DNA of 64,000 nucleotides from Candidatus Bariatricus faecipullorum (GCA_019118525.1 DWYV01000020.1:62001-126000); one strand, 5' to 3'. Shown: positions 42,490 to 51,413, numbered from the stretch's first letter. Notes: generated by a model from the sequence alone, not told the origin. A program made the numbers and translations.

Positions 42490-43245
42490 TTACAAAAATC
42501 TCTGGAAAACCGCCAGCCCGATACCAACGCCCAGCGCGATGCCCGCCGCCTTCAAAAAAGCCTCCAGTGTCCGGGCCGCCCCGGAAATATAATCTCCCTG
42601 AAGGGTGTCCCGAACCGCATTGGTAATCGCCATTCCCGGTACCAGCGGCATAATCGCACTGATAATCACATTATCGGTATTCACAGAGCCGTTCAGAAAA
42701 ATGGAAATTCCAAATGCCACGACTGCAATCAGGGCCGAAGAAATGACGTCCTGAATAAAGGCGTGGACCCGCATCCTGCGCAGAAAATATAGCACGGCAA
42801 ACAAGACGCCGCCGGTCAGGGCGGCCGCGCACACATCCGGAAAGGTTCCGCCGAACATCAGGGAAAAACCGGCCGTAATTCCCGGGATGGACCACAGATT
42901 CTGCCGGTATTTTTTCTGGTGCAGGGCTTCCAGACGGTTCCAGGTCTCTTCCAGAGAAATCTGTCTCCCGCAGTACTTTCTGGAGATATCGTTAACCTCC
43001 ACGATTCTGCCCAGGTTTGTTCCCCTGTCATCCACCCTTTTTACCATAGTAACCGCCTCCTGTCCCCTGCATTTCAGAGAGGCGGTAATTCCTGTCATCA
43101 GCACCAGCACTTCGGCTGTTTCCAGGTTTTCCGCGGTTTTCAGTATGTGTCCCATGGTGTCTTCCACCCGGTAAGTCTCCGCGCCGCTGCAGAGCATCAT
43201 CTCCCCTGCCAGCATGGCAGTCCGCATGAGAAGCTGTGTATCCAT
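42490..43245 (-). CDS. Threonine/serine exporter, ThrE N-terminal-like subunit (DUF1212)
   Basis: 251 residues. A soluble part with MLCSGAETYRVEDTM (ThrE signature) is followed by five membrane helices from about residue 115. NAVRDTLQGDYISGAARTLEA is conserved in the family. The ATG at 43245 has GGAG 8 nt upstream; the longer frame to 43278 lacks support. Its own promoter overlaps the glycine-reductase terminator, so it is not a simple part of that operon. Confidence 0.9.
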   Translation of the reverse strand: MDTQLLMRTAMLAGEMMLCSGAETYRVEDTMGHILKTAENLETAEVLVLMTGITASLKCRGQEAVTMVKRVDDRGTNLGRIVEVNDISRKYCGRQISLEETWNRLEALHQKKYRQNLWSIPGITAGFSLMFGGTFPDVCAAALTGGVLFAVLYFLRRMRVHAFIQDVISSALIAVVAFGISIFLNGSVNTDNVIISAIMPLVPGMAITNAVRDTLQGDYISGAARTLEAFLKAAGIALGVGIGLAVFQRFL

Positions 43246-43290
43246 CGTTCTCACTCCAGTTCCGTTTTCGTCTCGCAAAGTATCCCAACC

Positions 43291-43319
43291 ATCATACTAT
43301 GTTTTCTTTCAAAAAGCAA
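43291..43319 (-). promoter_or_regulatory. Candidate promoter of the ThrE pair
   Basis: Minus strand TTGCTT and TATGAT with 17 nt between. The -35 lies in the T tract of the preceding terminator. Confidence 0.6.
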
Positions 43320-43353
43320 GAGGAAGGGCCCGCCACTTCGCGGGTCCTTCCTC
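43310..43353 (-). terminator. Terminator of the glycine reductase operon
   Basis: Arms of 14 bases, GAGGAAGGACCCGC and GCGGGCCCTTCCTC, form one hairpin with a 6-nt loop and one mismatch. A T-rich tract follows. It lies 15 nt after the grdD stop. Confidence 0.88.
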
Positions 43354-43367
43354 TGTATACACAGCCG

Positions 43368-44522
43368 CTACTGAATGTAGCCTGCTTTTTTCAGTTCTTC
43401 CTCTGCCTTTGCCAGGTTTGCCTCGGAAACCCGGATAATCGGTCCCGTACAGCCCATTCCGCTTTCTGCGTAAATGTTCTGCTTCCACAACACCTTCACC
43501 GCATCGTCCAGGTCCATGACTTCGATACCCGGAATCTGCGCCGTTACGATTTCCTTCGGCGGTTCCTTTACTTCCTCTTCGGCCTGGGCCGGTTTTGCCG
43601 CAGCCTTGTAGGAATTCAGAATCTCGGTAAATCCGGCCTTCTTTGCAGCCGCAAATTCTTTTTTGGCTACTTCGAAAACTTTGCCCCGCACAAGCTGTGC
43701 CGCAAAACGGATGGCATTGGCAATGACCGGTGCGCCGGAGGCACGGGATACAATCATCACAAGCTGCTCATATCCTTCTCCGATTCCGGGACCGTATCCA
43801 TAACCGGTGGCCTCGAAGCTTCCTCCGGTACTATAGGAGGAAAGCATCTTAATCAGAATGTTTCCGGTCAGCGGGTCTGTTACCATTACGTCCGGCGAAG
43901 CCTGAAGCACATCGTTTCCGCGCATCACGCAGCCGCCGTCCGCTCTTCCGGATTCTGCAAAGGCGATGTCGTAGCCGTTCGCCTGCAGTTCCTTCAGTGC
44001 CTTTTCCGTCTGTCTTGCGCCGTCCACATTCAGAATCCCGACCATGGGGTTCGGATTGCCGCAGGCTTTTGCAGTGATAATACCGTACACGGCGTTCTTA
44101 ATCATACCCTCAATCCGGTCTGTGCTGGATGTTCCTGTGGTAGTTGCAATATACATCTCTTTTCCTTTCGCAGGGGTTACTGCGCGGCCCACAGTGGAAA
44201 CACCGATGGGGAAGGGGAAGTGCATGGTTACTGCACCGTCCACCTCGCCGTTTTTCAGCATTTCTTCCATTTTGTCGTGGCCTTCTTCATCGTTCGCCAC
44301 TTTTACTGTGGTCACTCCCTCTGCTTCCAGCGTGCCGATGTAGTACACGTCAATTCCGTCCTTTGCCGCTTCCAGGGCTGCGGCCATGGAGTTTTCCTCA
44401 CCGTGTTCGCTTCCCATTCCGGTCAGCGCAATCTTCGGTTTCTTTCCGAAGCTTCCAGTCTCCAGTCCCTCAGCCATCTCCATGAAGGTATCGGCAATCA
44501 TTTTTTCAATACTATTTGCCAT
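43368..44522 (-). CDS. grdD: Glycine reductase complex protein C, alpha subunit GrdD
   Basis: 384 residues. With GrdC it turns the Se-carboxymethyl group held on GrdA into an acetyl thioester and then acetyl phosphate. The fold resembles phosphate acyl (PlsX-like) enzymes: IALTGMGSEHGEE near the start, GNILIKMLSSYSTGGSFEATGYGYGPG in the middle. A C-terminal GMGCTGPIIRVSEAN supplies a Cys like that reported as the acetyl site of GrdD. It is last in the operon and 14 nt after grdC. Confidence 0.95.
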   Translation of the reverse strand: MANSIEKMIADTFMEMAEGLETGSFGKKPKIALTGMGSEHGEENSMAAALEAAKDGIDVYYIGTLEAEGVTTVKVANDEEGHDKMEEMLKNGEVDGAVTMHFPFPIGVSTVGRAVTPAKGKEMYIATTTGTSSTDRIEGMIKNAVYGIITAKACGNPNPMVGILNVDGARQTEKALKELQANGYDIAFAESGRADGGCVMRGNDVLQASPDVMVTDPLTGNILIKMLSSYSTGGSFEATGYGYGPGIGEGYEQLVMIVSRASGAPVIANAIRFAAQLVRGKVFEVAKKEFAAAKKAGFTEILNSYKAAAKPAQAEEEVKEPPKEIVTAQIPGIEVMDLDDAVKVLWKQNIYAESGMGCTGPIIRVSEANLAKAEEELKKAGYIQ

Positions 44523-44536
44523 ACTCTTCCACCTCT

Positions 44537-46069
44537 CTATTCTGCCAGCAGAGATGCGGCAAAGTCTTTCATTGCTTTTGCAATCAGTCCCTTAATTTCT
44601 TCCTCGGATACAGCAGATTTTTCTTCCGCGCCCTGATTTGCCTGAATCACAAAGGATACACCGTCAAAGAGGTTGGTCATACGTCCAAGGAACAGACTTC
44701 CTTTTCCGATAATCATGGCATTTTTAATCTTTCCTGCCAGAATATCCTCTCTTGCAAATCCGATGTACGGTACGCCGGAAGGAATATGTCCCTGGGTGGG
44801 AGCCCAGCCGGTAAGACCGTGCTCAGCGGCAAAGGAGGCCAGTTCTTTTCTTTCCAGTTCGCCTCTCTTGACAGCCAGAGCCGCAATCATCTTGTAGTTG
44901 GCCTGGGGAACATCTCCTGCTCCTGCCGGTTTTGTAATATCCGGATTCTGCATCTCCGGAGAATATTTATCAATATCTGTAATCTTCATTCCCGCACGGT
45001 CCAGCGGATCTGCCACAAGGCTTCCGATAACATGCTGGGGAGCGCTTCCGGTTCCAACGGTATGCCGTCCCAGGATATCCAGGTTGATTTCCGGATTTAC
45101 GCCGTCGTTCTCTGCGATAATCACACAGAATCCGCCCAGGCAGTCCTCCAGAATCGGAAGGCCTTTCTTAACATGGTCCTTGCCGTTCATGCCAAGTTTT
45201 GCGGTACAGCCTCCGGCTGTTACTGCCACGCATTTGTATGCGCCGGATTTTACCAGTGCGGCAGCTTCAATCAGCGCATGGGAAGGTCCGGCACAGAATC
45301 CGCGGGAGTCGGAACCGGTTGCATTGTTTAAGCCGGCCACTTCTGCGGCTGCTTTTGCAAAATTTCCGCCGCCTCTCTGGTTCATGTCACCGCAGGCTTC
45401 CTCTGCACAGTCGATTACATATTCAATATCATCTTTGCTGATGCCGGCATTGCGTACGGCATAGAGAAGCGCCAGTACACTGGATGCCTTGCTCATCAGG
45501 TTTTCATGCATAACATGGGCAGAAAGGTTTACGTCGATATCATGGGCACGTTTTACACAGCCGACCAGTTTTCCTGCATGGTAAAGGCCTTCTGCATGCT
45601 CCTCATTTACCAGCTGCTGGATTTCAGAATTGTCCACGCCTTCTTCCACTCTTGCGACAAGGTCCTCTGTGATAACCGGATCTGCGGCAAATGTTTCTTT
45701 CGTAGCCGCCACAAAATCCTTGTCCAGTTTTACTACTTCGAACATGTCGCACACCTGGGCAAGAAGAATAAATTCTTCCTCCGGCATAATCTCGCCGTAT
45801 TTTCCGTAACGCTGTGCCCCTTCTTTTACTTTGTCATAGTAAGGGAATTCCACCTGAGCCAGTTCGTCCGGATGCGCATTTCCGATGTATACCTGGTTCG
45901 GCCAGTAATTTACACATTCTTCGTAGGACCGGAGATGGCTCTCCAGTTCTTTTAAATATTCGGAATCGGGATTTACCACCCGCTCTGTAGTCTGGGTGGT
46001 TCCGTTGTATACTACCATCTGCGGAGTATGTGCCAGTACATAACTGGCGCCTTTAATAACACTGTTCAT
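44537..46069 (-). CDS. grdC: Glycine reductase complex protein C, beta subunit GrdC
   Basis: 510 residues from MNSVIKGASYVLAHTPQMV, which is the usual GrdC N-terminus. The thiolase/KAS III-like fold has GTGSAPQHVIGSLVADPLDRAGM and QGHIPSGVPYIGFAREDIL. It binds the acetyl-forming active site together with GrdD. ATG at 46069 has GGTGG 9 nt before it. The longer frame to 46114 runs through an intergenic hairpin and is rejected. Confidence 0.95.
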   Translation of the reverse strand: MNSVIKGASYVLAHTPQMVVYNGTTQTTERVVNPDSEYLKELESHLRSYEECVNYWPNQVYIGNAHPDELAQVEFPYYDKVKEGAQRYGKYGEIMPEEEFILLAQVCDMFEVVKLDKDFVAATKETFAADPVITEDLVARVEEGVDNSEIQQLVNEEHAEGLYHAGKLVGCVKRAHDIDVNLSAHVMHENLMSKASSVLALLYAVRNAGISKDDIEYVIDCAEEACGDMNQRGGGNFAKAAAEVAGLNNATGSDSRGFCAGPSHALIEAAALVKSGAYKCVAVTAGGCTAKLGMNGKDHVKKGLPILEDCLGGFCVIIAENDGVNPEINLDILGRHTVGTGSAPQHVIGSLVADPLDRAGMKITDIDKYSPEMQNPDITKPAGAGDVPQANYKMIAALAVKRGELERKELASFAAEHGLTGWAPTQGHIPSGVPYIGFAREDILAGKIKNAMIIGKGSLFLGRMTNLFDGVSFVIQANQGAEEKSAVSEEEIKGLIAKAMKDFAASLLAE

Positions 46070-46123
46070 TGTTCGTGTCCACCTTTCCTGTTCTGCAATG
46101 AAGAGAATTCCCATTCTGGAAAG

Positions 46124-46153
46124 GGGCGGTGAGGCAGTCGTGCCCCGCCGCCC
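46124..46153 (-). other. GC-rich hairpin between grdA and grdC
   Basis: Transcript arms GGGCGG-GGGGCA and TGCCTC-CCGCCC pair with one mismatch and a CGAC loop. No T run follows, so this is likely an RNA processing or stability element rather than a terminator. Confidence 0.55.
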
Positions 46154-46182
46154 TGAAAATCTAACTCATCTGATTCCAGATT

Positions 46183-46656
46183 TTATAAATACTTGCAGTA
46201 TTCATCACGGATAGCTGACATTTCGTCTACGATGTCGTCTACGTCGAGTACCATTTCCATCATACCCACCTGCTCATCGTAAACATCCGGGTCAAATTCT
46301 TCCTTCAGTTCTGGTTCACATACGTGATATGTCGTGAGTCCAAGCTGGACCCCTGTCAATGGACCTGCGAATGTGGGGTCGCCTGCTGTAACGGTCTCTG
46401 CAGCAAGACCTGCTGCTTCGCCTTCTGCGGCACCTACAACGACTACTACGTTTTCCGGGCCGTATTCTTCAGCAAACTCCTTTACCCTCTTCTGATTCTC
46501 CAAATCCATTGCGCCTGCGCTCGTTCAGACGAAACATTCAGTTGAAGAAAAAACAACTTCTCCGCCGGCTGTCTTTACGCATTCTGCGATAGCCGGTCCT
46601 GGAACCCCATCACGGTCACCAATAATTACGACTTTTTTGTCTTTTAATATTGCCAT
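46183..46656 (-). CDS. grdA: Glycine reductase protein A, selenoprotein GrdA (in-frame UGA = selenocysteine 44)
   Basis: 157 residues when the TGA at 46525-46527 is read as selenocysteine. The site reads C-F-V-U-T-S-A-G-A-M, the known GrdA motif, and Sec falls at residue 44 as in characterised GrdA. The N-terminus ([20 protein letters not shown]) and the C-terminus ([22 protein letters not shown]) are both family-typical. GrdA carries the carboxymethyl group between proteins B and C and is re-reduced by thioredoxin. AGGAGG lies 9 nt before the ATG. A standard gene call would leave only the last 108 residues from 46509. A bacterial SECIS should sit after the UGA; only a weak 3-bp stem with a GG-containing loop is seen. 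Confidence 0.96.
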
Positions 46657-46736
46657 GATGTTTTTCCTCCTTCCCTTCATTTTGATTTTATAAGAAACGC
46701 TTAAAAGCGCTGCTTATCCTGACTGTAATTCACTGA

Positions 46737-47054
46737 TTAGATATATTTCTGAATCATTGCCTCGATGCTTTCCTGAGTTGCATCGTCTTTCACTACTTCA
46801 TCTACTTTTTCTCCGTCTTTATAGATAGCCATAACCGGAAGGCCCAGTACTTTCTGGCTGATAGCAAGACGGCGTGCCTTTGTAGTGTTCAGGGATGTAA
46901 ATTTCATCTTATCCCCGTATTTGTCTGCCATTTCATGTACAAACGGCATCAGGGCCTGGCAGGGAACGCATCCGTCACCAAAGAAATCTACGAATACATA
47001 TCCTTCCGCTTTGAGGACCTCGTCTTCAAATGTGTGTTTGTCCAGTTCTACCAT
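46737..47054 (-). CDS. trxA: Glycine-reductase-associated thioredoxin
   Basis: 105 residues. It has a thioredoxin fold with active site [10 protein letters not shown] in place of WCGPC. Thioredoxins linked to glycine reductase carry this GCVPC form. It passes electrons from TrxB to GrdA to reduce the selenide/thiol pair. [31 protein letters not shown] with the cis-Pro is normal. The trxB/trxA pair lies inside the grd operon. Confidence 0.94.
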   Translation of the reverse strand: MVELDKHTFEDEVLKAEGYVFVDFFGDGCVPCQALMPFVHEMADKYGDKMKFTSLNTTKARRLAISQKVLGLPVMAIYKDGEKVDEVVKDDATQESIEAMIQKYI

Positions 47055-47076
47055 TGTCTTTTTCCTCCTTTTGAAA

Positions 47077-48021
47077 TTACTGTTCGTTGATATATTTCTC
47101 GCACTGGGTAGCGGCGATAGCGCCGTCTGCCGCAGCCGTCACAACCTGGCGCAGGCTCTTTACACGGATATCCCCTGCCGCGAAAACGCCCGGGATATTG
47201 GTATGCATGTCTGCATCCGTGGGAATATATCCTCTTTCGTCCATCTCAAGGCCTTTGCCCTCGTAAATTTTGGAGTTCGGAATGGTTCCGATAAATCCAA
47301 ACACACCGAACATACCGTCGTCTTCATCTGCCACAATTTTGGTCAGTTCACCGGTTTTTACATTTTTCACTGTCATTTCAGAGAGAATGCCGTCACCGCC
47401 CAGTTCTTCCACTACAGTATCCCACATAAAGTGAAGCTTTTCATTTTTGAAAGCTCTCTCCTGAATGGATTTTGCTGCCCGAAGTTCATCTCTTCTGTGA
47501 ATAACCGTAACTTTTCTGGCGAACTTTGTCAGGTACATGGCCTCTTCCACTGCAGAATCTCCGCCGCCTACTACATAGACTTCAAAATCTTCAAAGAAGT
47601 TGGCGTCACATGTGGCACAGTAGGAAACACCTTTCCCGCGGAACTCCTTCTCACCCTTGCAGCCAATCGGCCTTGCAAAAGCTCCTGTCGCGATGATGAT
47701 GGTTTTGGCCTGGTATTCTGCTTTGGCGCTCATTACTTTCTTCACATCGCCTTCCAGTACCACATCATTGATAACATCGTTTACCCGCTCCACACCGAAT
47801 TTCTCGCACTGCTGAGTCATCCGTTCAATCAGGGACGGGCCGCTTTCGCCTTCTACTATCTGTCCCGGGTAGTTCTCAATCTCATCTGTAATTGCAATCT
47901 GTCCGCCGTCTTTTCCCTTCTCGATAAGCAGAGTGGACAGGCGGGCTCTCCCGGCGTAGAGACCGGCAGCCAGTCCTGCCGGTCCTGCGCCAAGGATAAT
48001 GACGTCATAAATCTTGTCCAT
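47077..48021 (-). CDS. trxB: Thioredoxin reductase
   Basis: 314 residues. FAD site [18 protein letters not shown], redox-active [10 protein letters not shown] (CxxC), NADPH site [15 protein letters not shown], and C-terminal [18 protein letters not shown]. It reduces TrxA with NADPH. It is 22 nt from trxA and 38 nt from grdB, in one operon with them. Confidence 0.96.
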   Translation of the reverse strand: MDKIYDVIILGAGPAGLAAGLYAGRARLSTLLIEKGKDGGQIAITDEIENYPGQIVEGESGPSLIERMTQQCEKFGVERVNDVINDVVLEGDVKKVMSAKAEYQAKTIIIATGAFARPIGCKGEKEFRGKGVSYCATCDANFFEDFEVYVVGGGDSAVEEAMYLTKFARKVTVIHRRDELRAAKSIQERAFKNEKLHFMWDTVVEELGGDGILSEMTVKNVKTGELTKIVADEDDGMFGVFGFIGTIPNSKIYEGKGLEMDERGYIPTDADMHTNIPGVFAAGDIRVKSLRQVVTAAADGAIAATQCEKYINEQ

Positions 48022-48059
48022 AACGTGATTCTCCTTCTTTCTTTGCGCTGACGCTGTTT

Positions 48060-49373
48060 TTAGTTTTCAAAAATAGTCTGACCGTCTACCTCTGTCGTCA
48101 GTGCCTTCAGAGCTCTCTCTACAAGACCTTTCCGGAGCGCGTACTCTTCATCCTTGTCCAGGGCCGGATTACCCAGCGGATGCGGAATGGCGATTGTAGG
48201 AACGATTCTGTTGGCTCCAACCGTCATGGAGATTGGGGTTACTGTACACATATGAACAACCGGAATTCCGGCAGCTTCAATAGCTTTTACCATCGTTGCA
48301 CCGCAACGTGTACAGGTACCTCATGTAGAGGTCAGGATAACTGCGTCTACTCCGTCAGCCAGAAGTTTCTGGGAGAATTCTTCTGCGAACGCCTTTGCGG
48401 AAGCAACGGCGGTTCCGTTTCCTACGGTTGTATAGAACTTGTTATGCAGTTTCCCGATAACTCCTTCTTTTTCAAACTCTCTCATTACATCAACCGGAAG
48501 TACACGGTCTGCGTCCTCGTTTGCGTAAACCGGGTCATATCCGCCGTGTGCGGTCTCGTACGTATCGGCTGTCAGATCCATAACGCCGGTAATATCGTAT
48601 TCACCGTAGTGAGAAGCGTTGGAGCTCTCGATATGGTCCGGATTTCCTTTCGGAACGATACCGCCGGAAGTAACCAGGGCAACCGTTGCCTTGCTTAAAT
48701 CCTTTACAGCCGGGTTCGGGTCAACCCTGTCAAAGGAAGGCATGGGATACTCTGTCTCGAAGGGCTTTCCTGCCAGCTTTTTCAGCAGCATCTTAACCGC
48801 ACGTTTGGAACCTCTTTCCTTCTCGAAGAAGTTGACACGTACGCCGTTGGGGATGTAGCCTTCCTCGGCGGATGCGCCGATGGGCTCTCCCTTTGCCAGT
48901 TTCAGAGCCAGAGGAGCCATCTGTCCTACGGCTGCTCTCATGCCGGCTGCGCTGTTTTTCGTGGAAACAATGTATACTTTTGTCTTGAACATGTCTGCGC
49001 CCGGGTTCTCTACATACATACCGGTTACAGCCGGGATTCCCAGCTCTTCCTGTACGGCATCGCAGATAGTGCCGCAGGCAACACCGTAACGTCCGGCGTT
49101 AAATGCAGGTCCTGCAACAAATACATCCGGTTTCTGTTCCTTTACCATTTCCAGAATGTCTGCCTTGGCTTTCTCCAGGTTCTCATTGAAGTAGGAGTCG
49201 CCGCATACGATTGTGGCAGTGATTTCTGCCTCGTCACCGAATTTCTGTGTAAGGGCCAGTCCGGGTCCTACCACTTCGCCCACACGGATTTCGGCAGGAT
49301 AATCCGCTTTTTCCTCGCCGCCGATGTTGGCGAAGAACTGATTGATATAATGTACAACTTTAATTTTACTCAT
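48060..49373 (-). CDS. grdB: Glycine reductase protein B, selenoprotein GrdB (in-frame UGA = selenocysteine 351)
   Basis: 437 residues with TGA at 48321-48323 read as selenocysteine. The two open segments on either side are in the same frame and join as ILTST-U-GTCTRCGATMVKAIEAAG, the GrdB Sec motif. Protein B binds glycine on the GrdE pyruvoyl group and hands a carboxymethyl group to Sec44 of GrdA. MSKIKVVHYINQFF and RVNFFEKERGSKRAVKML are family-typical. A 6-bp hairpin with a GGU loop starts 12 nt after the UGA (listed separately). Normal gene callers would end it at the UGA. Confidence 0.96.
48294..48323 (-). promoter_or_regulatory. Candidate SECIS element of grdB
   Basis: The UGA at 48321-48323 is followed by 12 nt, then CGUUGC, loop GGU, and GCAACG (48294-48308). 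Position and a loop with GGU resemble the bacterial SECIS of fdhF, where the GU in the loop contacts SelB about 17-20 nt after the UGA. Confidence 0.6.
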
Positions 49374-49393
49374 CTCTGTTACGTCCTCCCTTC

Positions 49394-50674
49394 CTAGCGT
49401 GCGCTCAGGTAGCCGAATCCGGTCTCGTTGGTTGCGCCCGTAATGGCCTGAATCTCCACTTCGATGGTTCCGTCTTCACGCAGGGAATGTTCATTTCCTC
49501 CGGCAATGGTATTTACATAATCCAGTGTGCCAATAACCTTATCCATCTTCGGCAGTACGATAACCTGGTTGGCATTTCCGCCGGTTACCACTGCGTCTGC
49601 AGCCGGGTCCGCATCTGCCAGAGACTGGGATTTTCCGTCACGGCCTGCGTATTCGTCTGTGATGATAACAGTCTTCACGCCTTCCGCCTCAATCTTCTTG
49701 CAGTTCATAATCAGGTCAGTATCCGGGTTACCGAATCCTTCCTGGGATACAATTACCGCATCCAGATCCAGGAACCGGCACATCTTTGCGGTCCAGTCGG
49801 AAGAACGCATCTTGTCAGCCAGATATACGTTCTCGTTTGTCAGAATCTGACATACAAAGTTCAAAGTCTTTCCGTGCTGTTCAAACAGGTCGTGTACAAC
49901 CGGGTTGTTCTCATGCACATAAGTCGGGTTCTTGTCGCAGGCGGATACACAGTTTCCGGATACAATAGCACCGTCCATTACCTCGGTGGGGCTGATGATG
50001 GTGGACAAGGTTCTCTTTGCGTCTACACCGTATACATAGGTGTCGTGGAGAAGTCCCTGGCTCTGCAGCATCTGTACATAACCAACTCTCGGAAGATCCG
50101 GGAATTTTTCCTTTCCTTCCATGATTCCGTATGTCTCATATACATGGGTCTCATCCGGCGTCAGTTCTCTTGCCAGTTCTCCCAGGTATACAGCTACCTT
50201 AAATCCGGCAATCCGTACTGCCTTCTCATATTCATGCTGTTTCACGTCGTCAACCGGTTCACATACCACAACCAGGTTGTTCAGTTTGGAGAACGGCGTA
50301 TAATCTGCTCCCGGACCGCTCATGTCGATGATACCTTCCTGGAATCCGACAATCTTTCCGGCCGTCACTACAGCCATTCCTTTCAGCGCGTAAGTCTTTC
50401 CGCTTCCCACCGTGTCAACTTTGGCGATAATGCCCGGGAAGATTCCCCCTCTTCCTTCTACCTTCACACGGGGTTCGATTACATCCTTTACTGGAGTAAT
50501 CCGGACACTTTCGCCCGGTTTTGCAATATCAAGACTTACACTCTTGATTTTTTCGTCCTCAAGGACTAATTCCTTTACAGCTTCTTCATTTACATAAAGG
50601 ACACCGTCTTCGATTTTGGATTCATTGCCAAACTGAATGTCCTTAATGAAAATGTTACCCAGTTCTAATTTCAC
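49394..50674 (-). CDS. grdE: Glycine reductase protein B, GrdE proprotein (pyruvoyl precursor)
   Basis: 426 residues. GrdE is cleaved at an Asn-Cys bond to give two subunits, the new N-terminus becoming a pyruvoyl group that binds glycine. The site GNCVSACDKN is present. Counting from the GTG at 50674 places the Cys at residue 242, as in characterised GrdE. The GTG has AGGAGG 8 nt upstream and starts KLELGNIFIKDIQFG. The open frame extending to 50806 (44 extra residues) is noncoding. It precedes grdB by 20 nt. Confidence 0.95.
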   Translation of the reverse strand: MKLELGNIFIKDIQFGNESKIEDGVLYVNEEAVKELVLEDEKIKSVSLDIAKPGESVRITPVKDVIEPRVKVEGRGGIFPGIIAKVDTVGSGKTYALKGMAVVTAGKIVGFQEGIIDMSGPGADYTPFSKLNNLVVVCEPVDDVKQHEYEKAVRIAGFKVAVYLGELARELTPDETHVYETYGIMEGKEKFPDLPRVGYVQMLQSQGLLHDTYVYGVDAKRTLSTIISPTEVMDGAIVSGNCVSACDKNPTYVHENNPVVHDLFEQHGKTLNFVCQILTNENVYLADKMRSSDWTAKMCRFLDLDAVIVSQEGFGNPDTDLIMNCKKIEAEGVKTVIITDEYAGRDGKSQSLADADPAADAVVTGGNANQVIVLPKMDKVIGTLDYVNTIAGGNEHSLREDGTIEVEIQAITGATNETGFGYLSAR

Positions 50675-50756
50675 TGTAAATCCCTCCTTTTTCTTATTTA
50701 CTGTATGCCATAAGCACAGGTTTCTCGTGCTTTCACAGCCTTCTTCGTTTTTCCCT

Positions 50757-51137
50757 CTACCAGGCAGTGGCAGACGGAAGGGCGCTTTCCAGAAGCGTGC
50801 AGTCAATCAGCTGAAAATCCGCAAACACTTCCGGGCCGAACTTTTCCGGATGAAAGGAAAACTTTCCGCATGCCCCGAGCGCCTGCTCAATCAGCTCCAC
50901 GGACTCCATGTCCAGCTTTCCCGGTTTCCGGGAAACGAGCACGGATTTATAGGGCGTCTCCTTCGGCTTTACGCTGCCAGAGAGCGGATGCGTGAGCAGC
51001 CGGTGTCCGGCATAGATTCTGTCCCGGGCCCGTTTCAGGGTCTCTTCAAAGGAATCCTCCTGAAATTCCACCGGATATTCCTGCTCATACTTTTCTTTCA
51101 CAAGCGGATTGTTCGTAATAATGATAAAATCGCTCAT
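50757..51137 (-). CDS. grdX: GrdX family protein
   Basis: 126 residues. MSDFIIITNNPLVKEKY and RDRIYAGHRLLTHPLSGSVKPKETPYKSVLV match GrdX, the small protein encoded first in most glycine reductase operons. Its role is unknown. It lies directly after the glycine riboswitch and terminator region and has GGAG about 10 nt before the ATG. Confidence 0.92.
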   Translation of the reverse strand: MSDFIIITNNPLVKEKYEQEYPVEFQEDSFEETLKRARDRIYAGHRLLTHPLSGSVKPKETPYKSVLVSRKPGKLDMESVELIEQALGACGKFSFHPEKFGPEVFADFQLIDCTLLESALPSATAW

Positions 51138-51154
51138 TGGTATCAGCTCCAGAT

Positions 51155-51201
51155 TAAAAAAAGGACAACGAAAACAAACGAATTTGCCTTTGTTGTCCTT
51201 T
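51155..51201 (-). terminator. Leader terminator between glycine riboswitch and grdX
   Basis: The transcript arms 51183-51201 and 51160-51178 (AAAGGACAAC and GTTGTCCTTT at the base) form a roughly 19-bp stem with one mismatch and a 4-nt loop, then seven U. It ends 18 nt before the grdX ATG. A second hairpin with U run (AAGGGA/UCCCUU, 51212-51241) lies just upstream of it. Confidence 0.85.
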
Positions 51202-51234
51202 CTGTCTCCATAAAAAAGGGATTCAGAATGCAGT

Positions 51235-51375
51235 CCCTTCCCCGGTCCTTTTGCCTGAAAGTTTCACCTGCCGCGCAGCACCTTTTTCCATACCACGCTT
51301 CCGGCTTGCATCTTCGGCGGCCTGACGGCTCTCTCCCGGAAAAAATCATCCTACTATTCAGTTTCTGGGAAGGGG
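51235..51375 (-). promoter_or_regulatory. Glycine riboswitch (gcvT class), apparently single aptamer
   Basis: The minus strand has the conserved core pieces of the glycine aptamer: GGGAGAGAGCC, then GCCGAAGATGCAAGCC, and GAAACTTTCAGGCAAAAGGACC. It is one aptamer, not the usual tandem. CCCUUCCC (51367-51374) upstream of the core is complementary to GGGAAGGG (51235-51242) after it, giving an 8-bp closing helix. That second strand is also needed for the AAGGGA/UCCCUU hairpin (51212-51241). Glycine binding could therefore block termination and turn grd expression on. This mechanism is inference from pairing. The stretch 51138-51509 contains no gene apart from this leader and its promoter. Confidence 0.9.
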
Positions 51376-51413
51376 ATGAAAATCCTTATGCACATTCCCT
51401 CTTTAACATAGTC

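Noticed and set aside
46500-46527. Strong SECIS hairpin after the grdA UGA
   Set aside because: Only a 3-bp CAA/UUG stem with a UGGAU loop was found; too weak to list as a feature.
48294-48323. grdB as a pseudogene or frameshift
   Set aside because: Both halves are in the same frame and the stop is a UGA at the conserved selenocysteine position.
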